DNA of 64,000 nt from Pseudovirgaria hyperparasitica (taxonomy: Eukaryota; Ascomycota; Dothideomycetes; Acrospermales; Acrospermaceae), in the NCBI RefSeq assembly GCF_010093815.1, contig NW_022985549.1, positions 2,133,494 to 2,197,493 on the forward strand, given 5' to 3'. The notes below the pieces were generated by a model. The model made no database searches, was not told where the DNA came from, and worked only from the letters and a program-made list of their open reading frames with translations. Positions within the stretch are counted from its first letter, which is position 1. Each line of letters starts with the position of its first letter. A program made the position numbers and the translations under genes. Below are positions 54,308 through 64,000 of the stretch, in pieces.

Positions 54308-55287
54308 ACCCGTTTTGCGGAGCCGAGATGTGACACGGACAGAGCAGGATTATCATGAACATGTTGCGTTACACGCTAGAGATCCACTTCCATCCTCATG
54401 ATAATACTAATTTGAGGTTGGCTAGTACTATTTCTCAAGTGACATCGTTTTTGGTTATGCCTCACTTGGAGTTCGTTTCTGACTCACCTGAGGTTCGTTG
54501 GGTAGTAGTAATGGTCTATGTTTTATAACTATATAAATTACCTATTGAAATCTAATATACTTTAATACTATATTCTAGAGATATATAGGTATTATAATAG
54601 CTAGGTCTAAATACTCTGTACTTCTCTCTATCTAATCTAAATCTCTTAATTCACACTCTAAATTTAATTAGTACTATTCGCGACGATTAGGTTATTAGTC
54701 GACCAGCTAAAGGTAGGACGGACTATAGGTAAGCTAAAAAAACGAATTCTTGATAAGCTGTATTCTAACATGTTTCGACACTCTAGCATGTTTCAATGTA
54801 GTGACATATTCTGGTGTAGTGACATACTCGTGAGACAATTACCTCATTAGAGCCAAACTAGGGTTCCCAGTTCCTCTCACGCCATACTTATTCTAGTAAT
54901 TTCGCTCCACAAAAGTCGCTCGAATAGTATATATGTGTATGAGCTATGAATACTTCAAACTCTGGGCTTGGCATGATATGACACTGTAGGTCACTCAGGG
55001 AAAAAGTGCAATCTGCTGTCGAGTCCAAACCATTATAAACCCCAATCTATTAACGAGTCCAATCCATTATCGATTCCAATCTATTATAGAGTCCATTCAT
55101 TATCGAGTCCAATCCATTATCGAGTCCAAGCCATTATCGCGTCCATTCATTATCGAGTCCATTCATTATCGAGTCCAATCCATTATTACCTCTACTCCAT
55201 CATCGAGTTCCATCTACTATCGATCGAAATCTATTAGCGAGTCAAACCCAGGTTCGAGCGACCGATCGCGAACTTCGAACCTCTACC
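54308..55287. other. AT-rich gap before the small secreted protein gene
   Basis: From 54400 to 54950 it is dense in TA steps, resembling RIP-mutated DNA. From 55020 it is filled by the 16-17-nt repeat array. Confidence 0.5.
55020..55256 (+). repeat. Degenerate 16-17-nt tandem array, about 14 units
   Basis: Core unit GAGTCCAATCCATTATC (17 nt) with a 16-nt variant GAGTCCATTCATTATC. I count about 14 head-to-tail units, the central ones nearly identical and the outer ones decayed. The unit length is close to 1.5 helical turns. It ends about 30 bp upstream of the ATG at 55288. Confidence 0.9.
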
Positions 55288-55839
55288 ATGCATTTCTCTC
55301 ACGCTCTTATCACTATAGTAGCTAGCACCTGCGTAGTTAGCGCCTATCCTGGTCTTCACGAAAACACTGTCGTCGCCGTTGAGGGCCGTGGCATAGACGA
55401 TACAGCCACGGGACCACGCTATAGCCCTCTCGTCGTGAACGGCGACGAACTACACACGTCCAAAGACATTGAAACAGGAAAAGTCGTATGCACCACGAAT
55501 CTCCACGATGTTGACAAGGGCGGGAATCTACAGAGTGCCAAAGACCAACAAATCCAATGGGTCGAGCAAGGAAGAGGTAGCACCGAAATAGAGTTTAATA
55601 TTGGGAGGACTACTATGGAAGTAGGACAGGCTGGAGATTTGATTAGTTATGTCACAAACAGGGGTGGCAAGCAAACTGCCCATGTGGATGATATTAGGTG
55701 GATGCATTTTTATATTGACAGAGACTGTACTTCAAAGGGCCAGGTGGGCTATTACTGGGTACCCAAGTGGAAGGTTTGGTACGGCTGGGGCTACTTAGAA
55801 CGACAACCATTCTTTGGGGTTCCTGCTAATCATTTTTAG
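55288..55839 (+). CDS. Small secreted protein, candidate effector
   Basis: Single exon, 183 residues. Signal peptide HFSHALITIVASTCVVSA, mature start near YPGLHENTVVAVEGRG. The mature protein has two cysteines (KVVCTTNLHD and DRDCTSKGQ), which could pair. Beta-rich segments follow (STEIEFNIGRTTMEVGQAGD, DDIRWMHFYIDRDC), and the end is aromatic (GYYWVPKWKVWYGWGYLERQ PFFGVPANHF). I recognise no family. It sits alone in an AT-rich island, 980 bp from PNS1 and 1.7 kb from the next gene, with a tandem array immediately upstream. Such placement is common for host-interaction effectors and antimicrobial secreted proteins of plant-associated fungi, but that role is inference. The ORF is intact, without signs of mutation, despite the surrounding decay. 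Confidence 0.72.
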   Translation: MHFSHALITIVASTCVVSAYPGLHENTVVAVEGRGIDDTATGPRYSPLVVNGDELHTSKDIETGKVVCTTNLHDVDKGGNLQSAKDQQIQWVEQGRGSTEIEFNIGRTTMEVGQAGDLISYVTNRGGKQTAHVDDIRWMHFYIDRDCTSKGQVGYYWVPKWKVWYGWGYLERQPFFGVPANHF

Positions 55840-57500
55840 TATCGTCTATACATGTGCTCGAAAACCTAGGTATAAGCTATAGTATTGTAACAATTTCTAG
55901 CTGAAATACTATGTAGAGTACTCTTTATATGTATTTATACTCCCTTTTCCCCCCTTAGTTCTTGGTCTATCGGTCGTGTCCTCAAGAGCACGCTCTAGAG
56001 AATGTATAACGCGCGTGTGATAGAACTACGGTTTTTTCTTTACGAAGGGTGTTGTCTAGGATGCAACTAAGCACCCGGCTTACATTCCAGAGATTACGCA
56101 GTGGATATCTACCAGCGTAGGTTCACAAGCTTTGAGTAAGTAACCCTTCTTGGGTGAATAGTGTTAGGAAGCTACAATTCGGTGACGCTTGTGATGTTGA
56201 GAAGTCCGACAAGGCAGTATTGGTAGATATACTAATTCTCTTTGTAAAGGAAAAATATAGCGAACAAAGGAATGTTAGGAAGCGAGGGGTTCAGCTAAGG
56301 TAATAATATTGGTTGCCAGTGAGTATATACAGCTCGATAGAGGCTAGATACTTCACTCTAAGGTAATGCCATAGTATGGGTCTTAGAATGGGACGTACCC
56401 CTTAGTATCTTTATCAACGGTATTAAACTTGATTATCGGTGTCTCCCTAGCTTGCTCAGCGGTATAGTGAGTTTGTCTTCGGTTGATATAATTGGTAGCT
56501 GATGTTATCGCACTGTCTGGATGACAGTACTAACTATTGAATGAAGTTGTTGTATTAGAGAAAGAGTTGAGTCTCTAGGAGACAGTTTAAGTACAAAGTG
56601 CTAAGTGCTAGCGTTCCATATGAGAGTAGTTCCTTCCACACTAACAGTACTTCTCGGCTGATGATGATATTGCGATATCTGCGACAATCAATCTTGACGT
56701 ACAATAATGATACTCAGCACGATCAACTAACATTCATGCGCCTGGACTAATCCTGGAGAACTCCAGCGGTGTTCATGTCCTTACGGCGCGATATTTGGTA
56801 GGACTTTCCAGCCAATGGGCTGCTGAGTCATGAATGGGCCAACCTACCTCTTAGGTAATAAAGGGACATTCAAATTCAGGACTTTGCATTCGGATCATGT
56901 ATCTTAGGCATCCGTACATGCGCGCGCATCTACTGTCCCGTCAACTCGCGGCCTCTGTGCCAGCATCATGCGAGGGTACCGACCCTTCATTGGCGATCAT
57001 GCCGTATCTCTACTGGCGCGGCGGATACGAATCCATGCAACCTCCATATGAAGCTGGAGTACGCCACTGATGCTCGTCAGGATTGAATGAAGGGAGGGGT
57101 AGTTTTTCGTGCCGCCGGGCTTGTCGCCTCTTTCACTGCATCAAGACTGGGCCGATCCCACCTTCCAAGGTTCCAAGGTTGTATTTACCAACAAAATTTC
57201 ACCCCAAACAAACCTTTGCCCCTGTTACTCGAAACCTTCACTTCATCTGCTGTGAGTATCTTAAACCCAAACCAACACCTCCTTGTCCCATCAAAACGTT
57301 ATATCCAACCAATTCGTTGACTGACAGGGGCGTGCATAGCTTTCCAGCCCCTCCCTCCCCGCCGCACATACACGTCACCCCCACTCGTCCTGCATTGTAC
57401 AGGCTAGACAGCTTATTTCACTCACCGCTTTTACCCTATAAATTCGTCAACGATCCTGAGAGCCCCTCAGTCTTCAGACACCTTCTCATACTCCCTCACA
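55840..57500. other. Gene-poor gap, 1.7 kb
   Basis: No gene seen; from 55840 to 57000 no ORF exceeds 60 codons in any frame, unlike other gaps here. The last 400 bp are pyrimidine-rich promoter of the mannitol-1-phosphate dehydrogenase gene. Confidence 0.5.
57437..57443 (+). promoter_or_regulatory. TATA-like element upstream of mannitol-1-phosphate dehydrogenase
   Basis: TATAAAT about 58 bp before the ATG at 57501, followed by a CT-rich run (CTCCCTCACA) next to the start. This spacing is reasonable for a highly expressed fungal gene. Confidence 0.4.
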
Positions 57501-58740
57501 ATGTCTTACACAAAGAAAGCTGTGCACTTTGGTGGTGGTGCCATCGGACGTGGCTTCGTTGCCGAGTGAGAACCAACCAAGCTCATTACTTGTGGGAACA
57601 CCATTGACAAGATCGTTCAGGTTTTTACACAACTCCGGCTATGAAGTCACTTTCGTTGATGTCGACCGTAAACTCGTGGACAACCTCAACAAGATTCCAT
57701 CATATGTGATTACCGAAATTGGAGATGATGGCGAGAGGCAATTCACCATTGACCACTACAAAGCTCTCCATGGCATAGATGATTTCGCCACGGTTGTGAA
57801 AGCGATCGCCGAGGCTGATGTTGTCACCTGTGCTGTCGGGCCCACCATTCTGCCACGCATCTCGAAACCTGTGGCTGAGGCCATTGCAGTACGAGAACTC
57901 GATTACCCCCTCGCTGTCATTGCTTGCGAGAATGCTATCAACGCCACAGATAACTGGCGTGGGTTCATCGAAGGGCATGTAAAAGCAGAATATCTCAAGG
58001 ACGGAAAGATTCCATCGGACTCATCGAAGGCTCGCTTCGCCAACAGTGCCGTCGACCGCATTGTCCCCAAGCAACCTGAGGGCTTCGTCTTGGATGTTAA
58101 GATCGAGAAGTTTTATGAATGGTGCGTCGAGGAAGTGCCATTCGAGAACGGTGGAAAGAAACCCGAGATCAAGGGAGTCCACTTCGTCAAGGACCTACAA
58201 CCTTATATTGAGCGCAAGCTGTTCACCGTCAATACCTCTCATGCTACTGCTGCATACTATGGATACAACGCAGGTATTGGCCTCATCCATGAAGTCCTTG
58301 CCGACAAGAAGATCCATGATACCATTCGTGCAGTCGTGAAGGAGACCGCTCACCTGATCTCCAACAAGCACAAGATCGACACAAAGGAGCAGAACGACTA
58401 CGTTGAGGCTATCATCAAGCGGATATCCAACCCGGCTCTTGAGGACAAAGTTCTACGTGTCGGTCGTGCTCCTCTGCGTAAGCTGAGCCGAAAAGAGCGG
58501 TTTATTAACCCTGCTGCTCACCTTGTTGAGATGGGTGAGAAGGTTGACAACCTCCTCGGAGCCATCGAGATGGGTTTCCGCTTCCAGAATGTCGAGGATG
58601 ACGAGGAATCTGTCGAGCTAGCTAAGATCTTGAAGGAGAACAGCGCTGAAGATGTGGTCACCAAGGTCTGTGGACTCAAGAAGGATCATGGTCTATACCC
58701 TCAAGTCGTGGCGGTTGTCAAGAAAGTACAGGCCTCATAA
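57501..58740 (+). CDS. mpdA: Mannitol-1-phosphate 5-dehydrogenase
   Basis: Two exons, 57501-57565 and 57621-58740, with a 55-nt intron (GTGAGA...TTCAG), giving 394 residues. It reduces fructose 6-phosphate to mannitol 1-phosphate with NADH, the main entry to mannitol, a fungal storage and stress solute. The first exon holds the nucleotide-binding glycine motif (KKAVHFGGGAIGRGFVAEFL). Further family motifs are GYEVTFVDVDRKLVDNLN, VVTCAVGPTILPRISKPVA, ACENAINATDNW and the catalytic-lysine region FVKDLQPYIERKLFTVNTSH ATAAYYGY. The substrate site continues with RVGRAPLRKLSRKERFINPA. The length is normal for the long-chain polyol dehydrogenase family. The first intron lies inside the NAD motif, so the splice model is firmly fixed. 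Confidence 0.97.
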
Positions 58741-59815
58741 AGGTCACGCCTTTGAGGATCTCATGCAGACGGTTAATGATCTGATAAACCCCAACCATAG
58801 ATGGTGGGATTGGTAGATCATTAGCTCTCGTGCCTTAGAACCATTTATATTATCTGCATAAATATCTGCTCGAACAAATCAATTCCTGTTGGCAGATGAA
58901 TGGCCAGAGTTTTTTTGACTCCCATCGTTTCTCTTCGTACGGAGCTGTGCCTTACCTTTGGCTTCATTACAAGCACTTTCATGACTTATTGCTTACACTG
59001 CTTCTTCCTCCTACGTCCCGTCGGATCCCTAGCATTCTAATATCATTATGTCCAATATAGTCTCACATAGCCTATTTTTCTTGAAGGATACAATTTGGCA
59101 CGGCTTCCAGAGAGCTTTTACGGCTTTCCGTATGAAAATACACCCATGACCATCGAATTGGAGCAAGTAACAGGTAGTCAAAAACATCTGGAAGCGATCC
59201 CAGAATCCCCTGAGAGGAGGCATTCGTCTCACCACCGTTGGAAGAACTCCTGAGTGGTGTAATCTACTAAACGTACAATGCCATCCTCTGCAATCGTGAC
59301 AAGGCCTGCGTCTTTTGGATACTGTGTCCCTCAACGTCGTGCATCTTGTCTTCCGGTAAGAGCATGGCACAGCTCTGCCACGTGTAACAGTCTCTGTAGC
59401 ATACGTAGTACAACACGATGGGCATCTGTGAGCTGTCGATTGACTATTATTTAGATGGTTTGTATCGATTCTATCCCGTGTATCGCTGTTGATATGATTA
59501 TATAAGGCAAAGATGGTTTTCTTTTCTCGATTTACGAAGCTTTCTAATAATAGCCTGAACAAGCTTCTGCTATAGCTTGCTTGTACACACGTTGTAACCC
59601 TAGGGGTATATCAGTGCCGGATTTGTTCTAGGGGCTAGTATGAAGAGCGAAAGCGAGCGTAGAACTATAGAAGAGAGATCGAAATGCTACTAAACTACGT
59701 GTCGAGTCAAGGCATATAGATGTGAAAAGATCCTATTAAGGCTAACGCGAGGACCCCATAAAACAGTCCTGACCTCGCAGCAATGCGCCGATATCGTATA
59801 CACATATGTATAGCC
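58741..59815. other. Convergent gap
   Basis: 1.1 kb between two stop codons. A 177-codon minus-strand ORF (59029-59562) lies here, but its Cys/Arg/His-rich composition looks like translated non-coding DNA; not called. Confidence 0.45.
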
Positions 59816-60573
59816 TCACGAAAGTTGCGACGCCAGCGCAGTAACCTGATCCAGCAGATCCGCGCTCTCCCCAGCGGCATTCTTTGTTACCTTCCCCAAC
59901 AGATGCTCCACCGTCTGTCCGGGGTCTGAGATTGCCTCGCCCTGCGCTGTCTTGATCCGGGCAACTTGGAAAGCAAGAAAGAACTTGGGTACTTTGATGG
60001 CTAAGCTGCCCCCTTCGCTTCGAATTCCTGCTTCGGTAGCGAGGTAGACGTTGAGTTTGTCTTGGAAGGTAGCCAGGGACGTCGATGCTAGAGGGTCAGA
60101 TGTGGCGAATTCGCTGAGGGCGAACTGGAGCGGGGATTGAGAGGATGCGGAGAAGTCTATGGAAGAGAAAGTGGTGCTGCCGGATGTTACGTCTGGTACG
60201 TTGCCGATCGTTGTCACGTCGGCAGAGCAGGTTATGGTTGAGGCGAGGGAGGTGGCGACGTCAGCTACTTCGGCGGGAAGAGTAGTGGTGCCAACGAGGA
60301 AGCAGGCTGATTGACGGGTTTGGAAGGAGAAAGGTGCTACGATTCGTCATATTAGATATTGTAGCTTGCTAACGATTAAGAAGTTGACATGTCCATATGA
60401 TAACCACTACTAGGACATCGAATTTGCGACGCGGTGGCTAGGGAGAAGTGCCAAAGTGTTGTCGTTAGGCTAATGCCCTGTAACCGGACAAGGACAAGAA
60501 GAAACCTACTTGCGTCGACGACATATGCCGCTGTGAAAGCCAGGATCAGGAAAGCCTCGTTGATGGAGTACAT
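59816..60573 (-). CDS. Small secreted protein, Ser/Thr/Ala-rich
   Basis: Two exons, 60510-60573 and 59816-60336, separated by a 173-nt intron (GTAGGT...CGTAG) in correct phase; 194 residues. The first exon is almost exactly a signal peptide (YSINEAFLILAFTAAYVVDA). The mature part begins TPFSFQTRQSACFLVGTTTL with a cysteine, then STITCSADVTTIGNVPDVTS with a second, so one disulfide is possible. The rest is helical and Ala/Ser/Leu-rich (LQFALSEFATSDPLASTSLA, FFLAFQVARIKTAQGEA). No cysteine-rich effector pattern or enzyme motif is seen. The intron is long for this genome, so a small extra exon cannot be ruled out. Function unknown. Confidence 0.7.
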
Positions 60574-61404
60574 GGTTACTGGCGTTTGACTTCGTTGGTA
60601 TAGGAATATAAGATGTGATATAGACTTGGAACAAGAAATGTAGTGACAGTGGTAGTTGATATTAGACAGAGCAAGTAGCGGACATAGGAGATCTTATAGC
60701 TTAGCTGTGGCATAGTACTGACACCTCTATGCTGGTTGTAGATAATTTCACCTGTAGCCGAACTGTTTGACAAAGGCAGGGGACAGCGAGGCCTTGTATC
60801 AGACTATCACATATAAATGGAATGAATAGTCAGCACCCAAGTAGCTCTTGACCTGATCTTCGGCATCTCTGGAATAGGAAAAAGAGCATATATGTTGAAT
60901 CGTTCGATTTCGCAATGAAGGTTAGATCGAAGCAGCCTGAATTGTAACTATTGCGTCAAGAAAAGTGGTGATACGAGGAACCAAGTCATTTTCTCTATAA
61001 CCGCTCGCGTAGATTGGGGGTTGTATCAAGCCGTTCTTGAAACAATCCCTAACGTTTGACATGCCTGTGCCTGTCGGTTAGAGCCTTAGCGACAAGAGTA
61101 TCTAGGCAGGTTAGACGATTTCATTTGGAGAAGGAGCTTGATATGTCAGATCACGTATATCGTAACGGCAGACGGTACATGATTTGGATGACGGAAATAT
61201 AGAGAGAAGAGGTTATCTGGTCTAAGGATTTGGTTTAGCGCTGGTGGACTTATGACAGGGCTGTGCACGGTCCCTTATATTCAATTCTTGGCAAACAACA
61301 CGCATCATCGGTTCTTTACGCGCCACTTCATACATTGTCCGGCCAGGAACCTCTCCGCCGCTCAACAAGCTCACTATCTTCCACAACAGAAGTGCTTGAT
61401 AAGT
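60574..61404. other. Divergent gap between the secreted-protein gene and the AT-hook gene
   Basis: 831 bp, fairly AT-rich, no gene seen. The downstream frame is open from 61252 in leader sequence. Confidence 0.4.
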
Positions 61405-63183
61405 ATGCCGCGACCGAAACGAACCAAAGTTGCGTCGAATACCGCGGTAACACGCGTCGCGCAAAATCCACTTGCACGGGTCGCATCTGATGCGGGGACG
61501 GAGGTTAGCGATGACTCCCAAGGATTCGTCACCACCAAGAAAACGCGTCTTCCGCGTGGAAAGCATCAATCGGATGATGTTGATCTCACAATGAGTGGCG
61601 CTGGACCCATACTGCTTGACGAGGCTGCAACATTGGTTAGGACTAAGAGACCGCGCAAGACTATCAAAAAGAGAGAACTCGGATCTGCGCAGAACGAAAC
61701 ACTTGAAGCCCTGAAGAAGAGGAGGGACGAGGCAAAGGCCGCTCAAGTCGCTCAAGCCAGTGAGAAAATTGCTTCGGTGCCTACCACCAGCACACCAGCA
61801 AAATCCAGTCGATCAGCGCAAGCCATCTCAGTCCAAAGGTCTCGAGGGTCTACAACGCGTCAGACGCCAAAGCCCACATCTACAAAGACGTCCGTGACGC
61901 AAGGGATCGTTGCCCTGGAAGAATCTGAACTATCGCTTCCTTCACCAAGCTTAGGCGAAAACTCATTCGATACCGAATCTCCACAATCTATCCGCAGACC
62001 ACAATCAGCGCTCAAGATGCGAGGTACGCCGGGCGTTGAGGCCTCGAGTCTTGCTTTGGGCAACTTCAAACGCAGAGCGCGGCAGCCCAGTATACTGCGC
62101 ATGGTACAACAACCGAGTGATATCGACACGATTGATTTCGATCTTGATGACTTCAACCCGGACGATGAATCAACACCCATCAATGTTAGGACGGTGTCTA
62201 CGCAGGAAATGCAGTCCGGGAATGATTCAGATATACCGCAGACATCGAGTTCACGGAAACGAAAGCGCTCTTCGCCAGAAGTTCGCGTCAGTCCTCGAAA
62301 GCCAACCTCTACTCCGCAGCCACAGGACCAGGAGATATCTGAGATTCAAGTAGTATGCTCTTCACCACCTGCCATATCATCGCCGACCCGCCCTCGCGAA
62401 GCCTCCCATCCTCCTTCCGATCCACCATCCAGCCTTCCCTCTATCATCGAACAGACTCAACCAGATGAGCCTCCAAGTAACATAGACCACGATATTTTCA
62501 GCGAGACTCTGGCAGATCCAATGTCGAGTAGCCCACCACCTTCATCTGCTCCGTCTGCTCCATCCGTGCATCCGTCTCCTCCAAAGACCAAGCGTGGCCT
62601 GCGGAAACCCACCTCAGACACCGCATGTACTGCACGCCTCCAGACGCTCTTACCGCGTCGACGCCACCACAACGATTTTGATATCGCAAACTCTGATACG
62701 GAAGAGGCGCCACTCGGACCCGACGGGGATGAGCTGTCGCGTCCGAACCACCGCAGGGTCGCAGCTTTATCAACTAAGACACCTACACGTGCCAATGCTT
62801 CTAGCGGCAAGAAACGCGGTCGACCACCAGGTACGACGGCAAAAAGACCGACCAAGGGAAAGTCTGCTCTTACGGAGACTACTACGACTTTGCCACTTAA
62901 GACCACGAAGCGGGGTACGAGGGTGTCAAAGACCTACAGTCGCCGCCTCTCCTCGGACAAGGAGAACGAGGAGGGAAGCTCGTTTGCGCTTGTCGCTGAC
63001 GATGACGACGGAGAAGATGACAGTGCGGAGGCAATGCCTCATGAAGGCAATACCAGCATAATCAGCGATGAAGGCAGCAAGCGACTTGAAGCAATGCGGA
63101 AGAAATTCGAGGAGGTGGATGAGTGGGAGATGGACTTTGAGAGCGTGGACATGGGTGGGCAGAGCTCGAGTCCGTGGCGGTGA
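61405..63183 (+). CDS. Nuclear, disordered AT-hook protein of unknown function
   Basis: Single exon, 592 residues from the ATG at 61405 (MPRPKRTKVASNTAVTR). It is very rich in Ser, Pro, Thr, Lys and Arg with no membrane segment. Basic runs (RTKRPRKTIKKRE, SSRKRKRSSPE) suit nuclear entry. An AT-hook-like GKKRGRPPGTTAKRP sits near residue 475. A more ordered block GTPGVEASSLALGNFKRRAR QPSILRMVQ near 210-240 may be a conserved functional motif. Later come GLRKPTSDTACTARLQTLLP RRR, SKTYSRRLSSDKENE, an acidic run, and the C-terminal helix RLEAMRKKFEEVDEWEMDFE. Such a layout suits a chromatin, replication or kinetochore-associated factor; I could not name the family. An in-frame ATG at 61252 would add 51 residues and looks unlikely. 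Confidence 0.8.
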   Translation: MPRPKRTKVASNTAVTRVAQNPLARVASDAGTEVSDDSQGFVTTKKTRLPRGKHQSDDVDLTMSGAGPILLDEAATLVRTKRPRKTIKKRELGSAQNETLEALKKRRDEAKAAQVAQASEKIASVPTTSTPAKSSRSAQAISVQRSRGSTTRQTPKPTSTKTSVTQGIVALEESELSLPSPSLGENSFDTESPQSIRRPQSALKMRGTPGVEASSLALGNFKRRARQPSILRMVQQPSDIDTIDFDLDDFNPDDESTPINVRTVSTQEMQSGNDSDIPQTSSSRKRKRSSPEVRVSPRKPTSTPQPQDQEISEIQVVCSSPPAISSPTRPREASHPPSDPPSSLPSIIEQTQPDEPPSNIDHDIFSETLADPMSSSPPPSSAPSAPSVHPSPPKTKRGLRKPTSDTACTARLQTLLPRRRHHNDFDIANSDTEEAPLGPDGDELSRPNHRRVAALSTKTPTRANASSGKKRGRPPGTTAKRPTKGKSALTETTTTLPLKTTKRGTRVSKTYSRRLSSDKENEEGSSFALVADDDDGEDDSAEAMPHEGNTSIISDEGSKRLEAMRKKFEEVDEWEMDFESVDMGGQSSSPWR

Positions 63184-63558
63184 CCAAAGTGGTGGGAGAG
63201 TGGATATATGTACAGATTGTCATGTACATGATTGACAGTGGATTGGGGTCTTATGTGGCGGGTTGTGCCTGAAATGTACGGGTTCTTGTGTTTTTAGGGC
63301 ATGTGGGCATAGCGCTGAAAGGGCATACGATGAACGGGCATATGATCAGCGGGCATTCGTATGATGAGCGCTCAGTATGAAGAGTAGCGTGGGCGTTTTA
63401 TCCAATTATGTAAAGCGAGTTCAAGCGCGCTGGCGGCACAATGCGTTTGTATTATGAGCAAGAGTGCACGCACCGACTTTTTCTAAAATCATCTTATTGA
63501 GCTACGTCTAGATCTAACATGGCCGTATTCTCAGACCAGGTCTCCCATAACTCTATGT
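63184..63558. other. Convergent 3' region
   Basis: 375 bp between stop codons; contains three degenerate copies of GGGCATA-like sequence near 63296-63356. No gene. Confidence 0.4.
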
Positions 63559-64000
63559 CTAGCTCAGACCAAGCTCCTTGTAGAACGCTTCAGTGCTCGG
63601 CTTGCGACCCAAGAAGTCCTCCAGCGTCTGCATCTCCTCCTGGCTCCCTCCGCGCTCCAGCACAGTGTGTCTGTACCGTCTGCCCTCCTTGCCGTTCATC
63701 GGGTCCGCTTTGAAGACAGTGTAGAACATGTCTGCAGAGTAAACTTGGGAGCTATGAGTTTGTCAGCACAATTCTCGGCTACAAGGGTAAATCGTCGTCT
63801 TCCAACCAGGAGAATCATGGCTCACTGATAGGTGTCTACGGAGAAACATCCTTGTGGGAGGGAATTTTGAAGACAAATCTTTACACATGAAAACTCACCT
63901 CAGGTATCCGTAGTACCCAGCATCATACCCGCCAATCAAGTGCCCAAATGTGGCCTGTCCGTTGCCCCAGTCCCAGCTCTCGCCAAACGCCTCTGGTCCC
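63559..64000 (-). CDS. PRD1: M3-family metallopeptidase (saccharolysin/thimet oligopeptidase), 3' end only
   Basis: Only the last two exons are in view, 63899-64000 (continuing right) and 63559-63751, joined in phase across a 147-nt intron. The peptide reads GPEAFGESWDWGNGQATFGH, then LIGGYDAGYYGYLSSQVYSA and DMFYTVFKADPMNGKEGRRY, then RHTVLERGGSQEEMQTLEDF and LGRKPSTEAFYKELGLS. This is the C-terminal substrate-binding part of M3 oligopeptidases (GYDAGYYGYL and the Tyr-rich loop). These zinc enzymes degrade short peptides in the cytosol or mitochondria. The HExxH zinc motif lies outside the window. Whether this copy is the saccharolysin Prd1 or the mitochondrial Oct1-type enzyme is judged from the ending; Prd1 is favoured. 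Confidence 0.9.

Noticed and set aside
59029-59562. 177-codon minus-strand ORF
   Set aside because: Irregular Cys/Arg/His-rich composition, no motif, no signal, and location in a convergent 3' gap.
63752-63898. Nested (twin) intron in the M3 peptidase gene
   Set aside because: An internal CAG followed by TGAG looked like a twin-intron donor, but removing both would shift the frame of the conserved SSQVYSADMF segment; one 147-nt intron fits.
1-64000. Secondary-metabolite cluster or CRISPR array
   Set aside because: No synthase, tailoring-enzyme set or regulator is grouped here; the tandem arrays lack the repeat-spacer structure of CRISPR, and the host is a eukaryote.

Overview
This window reads as nuclear DNA of a filamentous ascomycete (Pezizomycotina; Dothideomycetes is my best guess, not proven). 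Three things point there. The introns are short, mostly about 46-75 nt, with GTAAGT-like donors and CTAAC-like branch sites. The genes are fungal (BBC1, RTR1, MRP51, UFE1, PNS1, a PTH11-like receptor, mannitol-1-phosphate dehydrogenase, an AA14-type oxidase). Gene-dense GC-balanced stretches also alternate with AT-rich, repeat-bearing gaps. I rebuilt gene models by hand from reading frames and splice sites; 26 are well supported or plausible genes and three more are small uncertain ORFs.

Left third (1-26 kb): a partial BBC1 (actin patch, minus) diverges from RTR1 (Pol II CTD phosphatase) and MRP51 (mitoribosome). A GPI-anchored surface protein, a five-exon seven-helix receptor, a 72-residue CxxC protein, a conserved unknown and a lectin-like single-pass membrane protein follow, separated by long gene-poor gaps. 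An AA14-type copper oxidase with a 263-residue Pro/Ser/Thr tail sits next to an AT-rich block holding two long polypurine tracts. RPS17 closes the block.

Middle (26-54 kb): after a 3.6-kb gap the DNA becomes gene-dense. It holds an amino-acid permease, cytosolic aspartate aminotransferase, an F-box protein with a DDN repeat, three small membrane or secreted proteins, a DHA1 drug transporter, UFE1 (ER SNARE), a bestrophin-like channel, NOG1 (60S biogenesis) diverging from URA5 (pyrimidine synthesis), TIM23 (mitochondrial import) and PNS1 (choline-transporter-like).

Right end (54-64 kb): an AT-rich island carries an array of about 14 degenerate 16-17-nt repeats ending about 30 bp upstream of an orphan small secreted protein. 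Then come mannitol-1-phosphate dehydrogenase, a second small secreted protein, a nuclear AT-hook protein and the 3' end of an M3 metallopeptidase.

The genes do not form one pathway, and I see no polyketide or peptide synthase cluster, CRISPR array, rRNA or convincing tRNA. The best candidates for something new are the repeat-flanked secreted protein near 55 kb, the long-tailed AA14 enzyme, and a membrane-protein gene with an in-frame TAG that may be a splice site or a nonsense codon.
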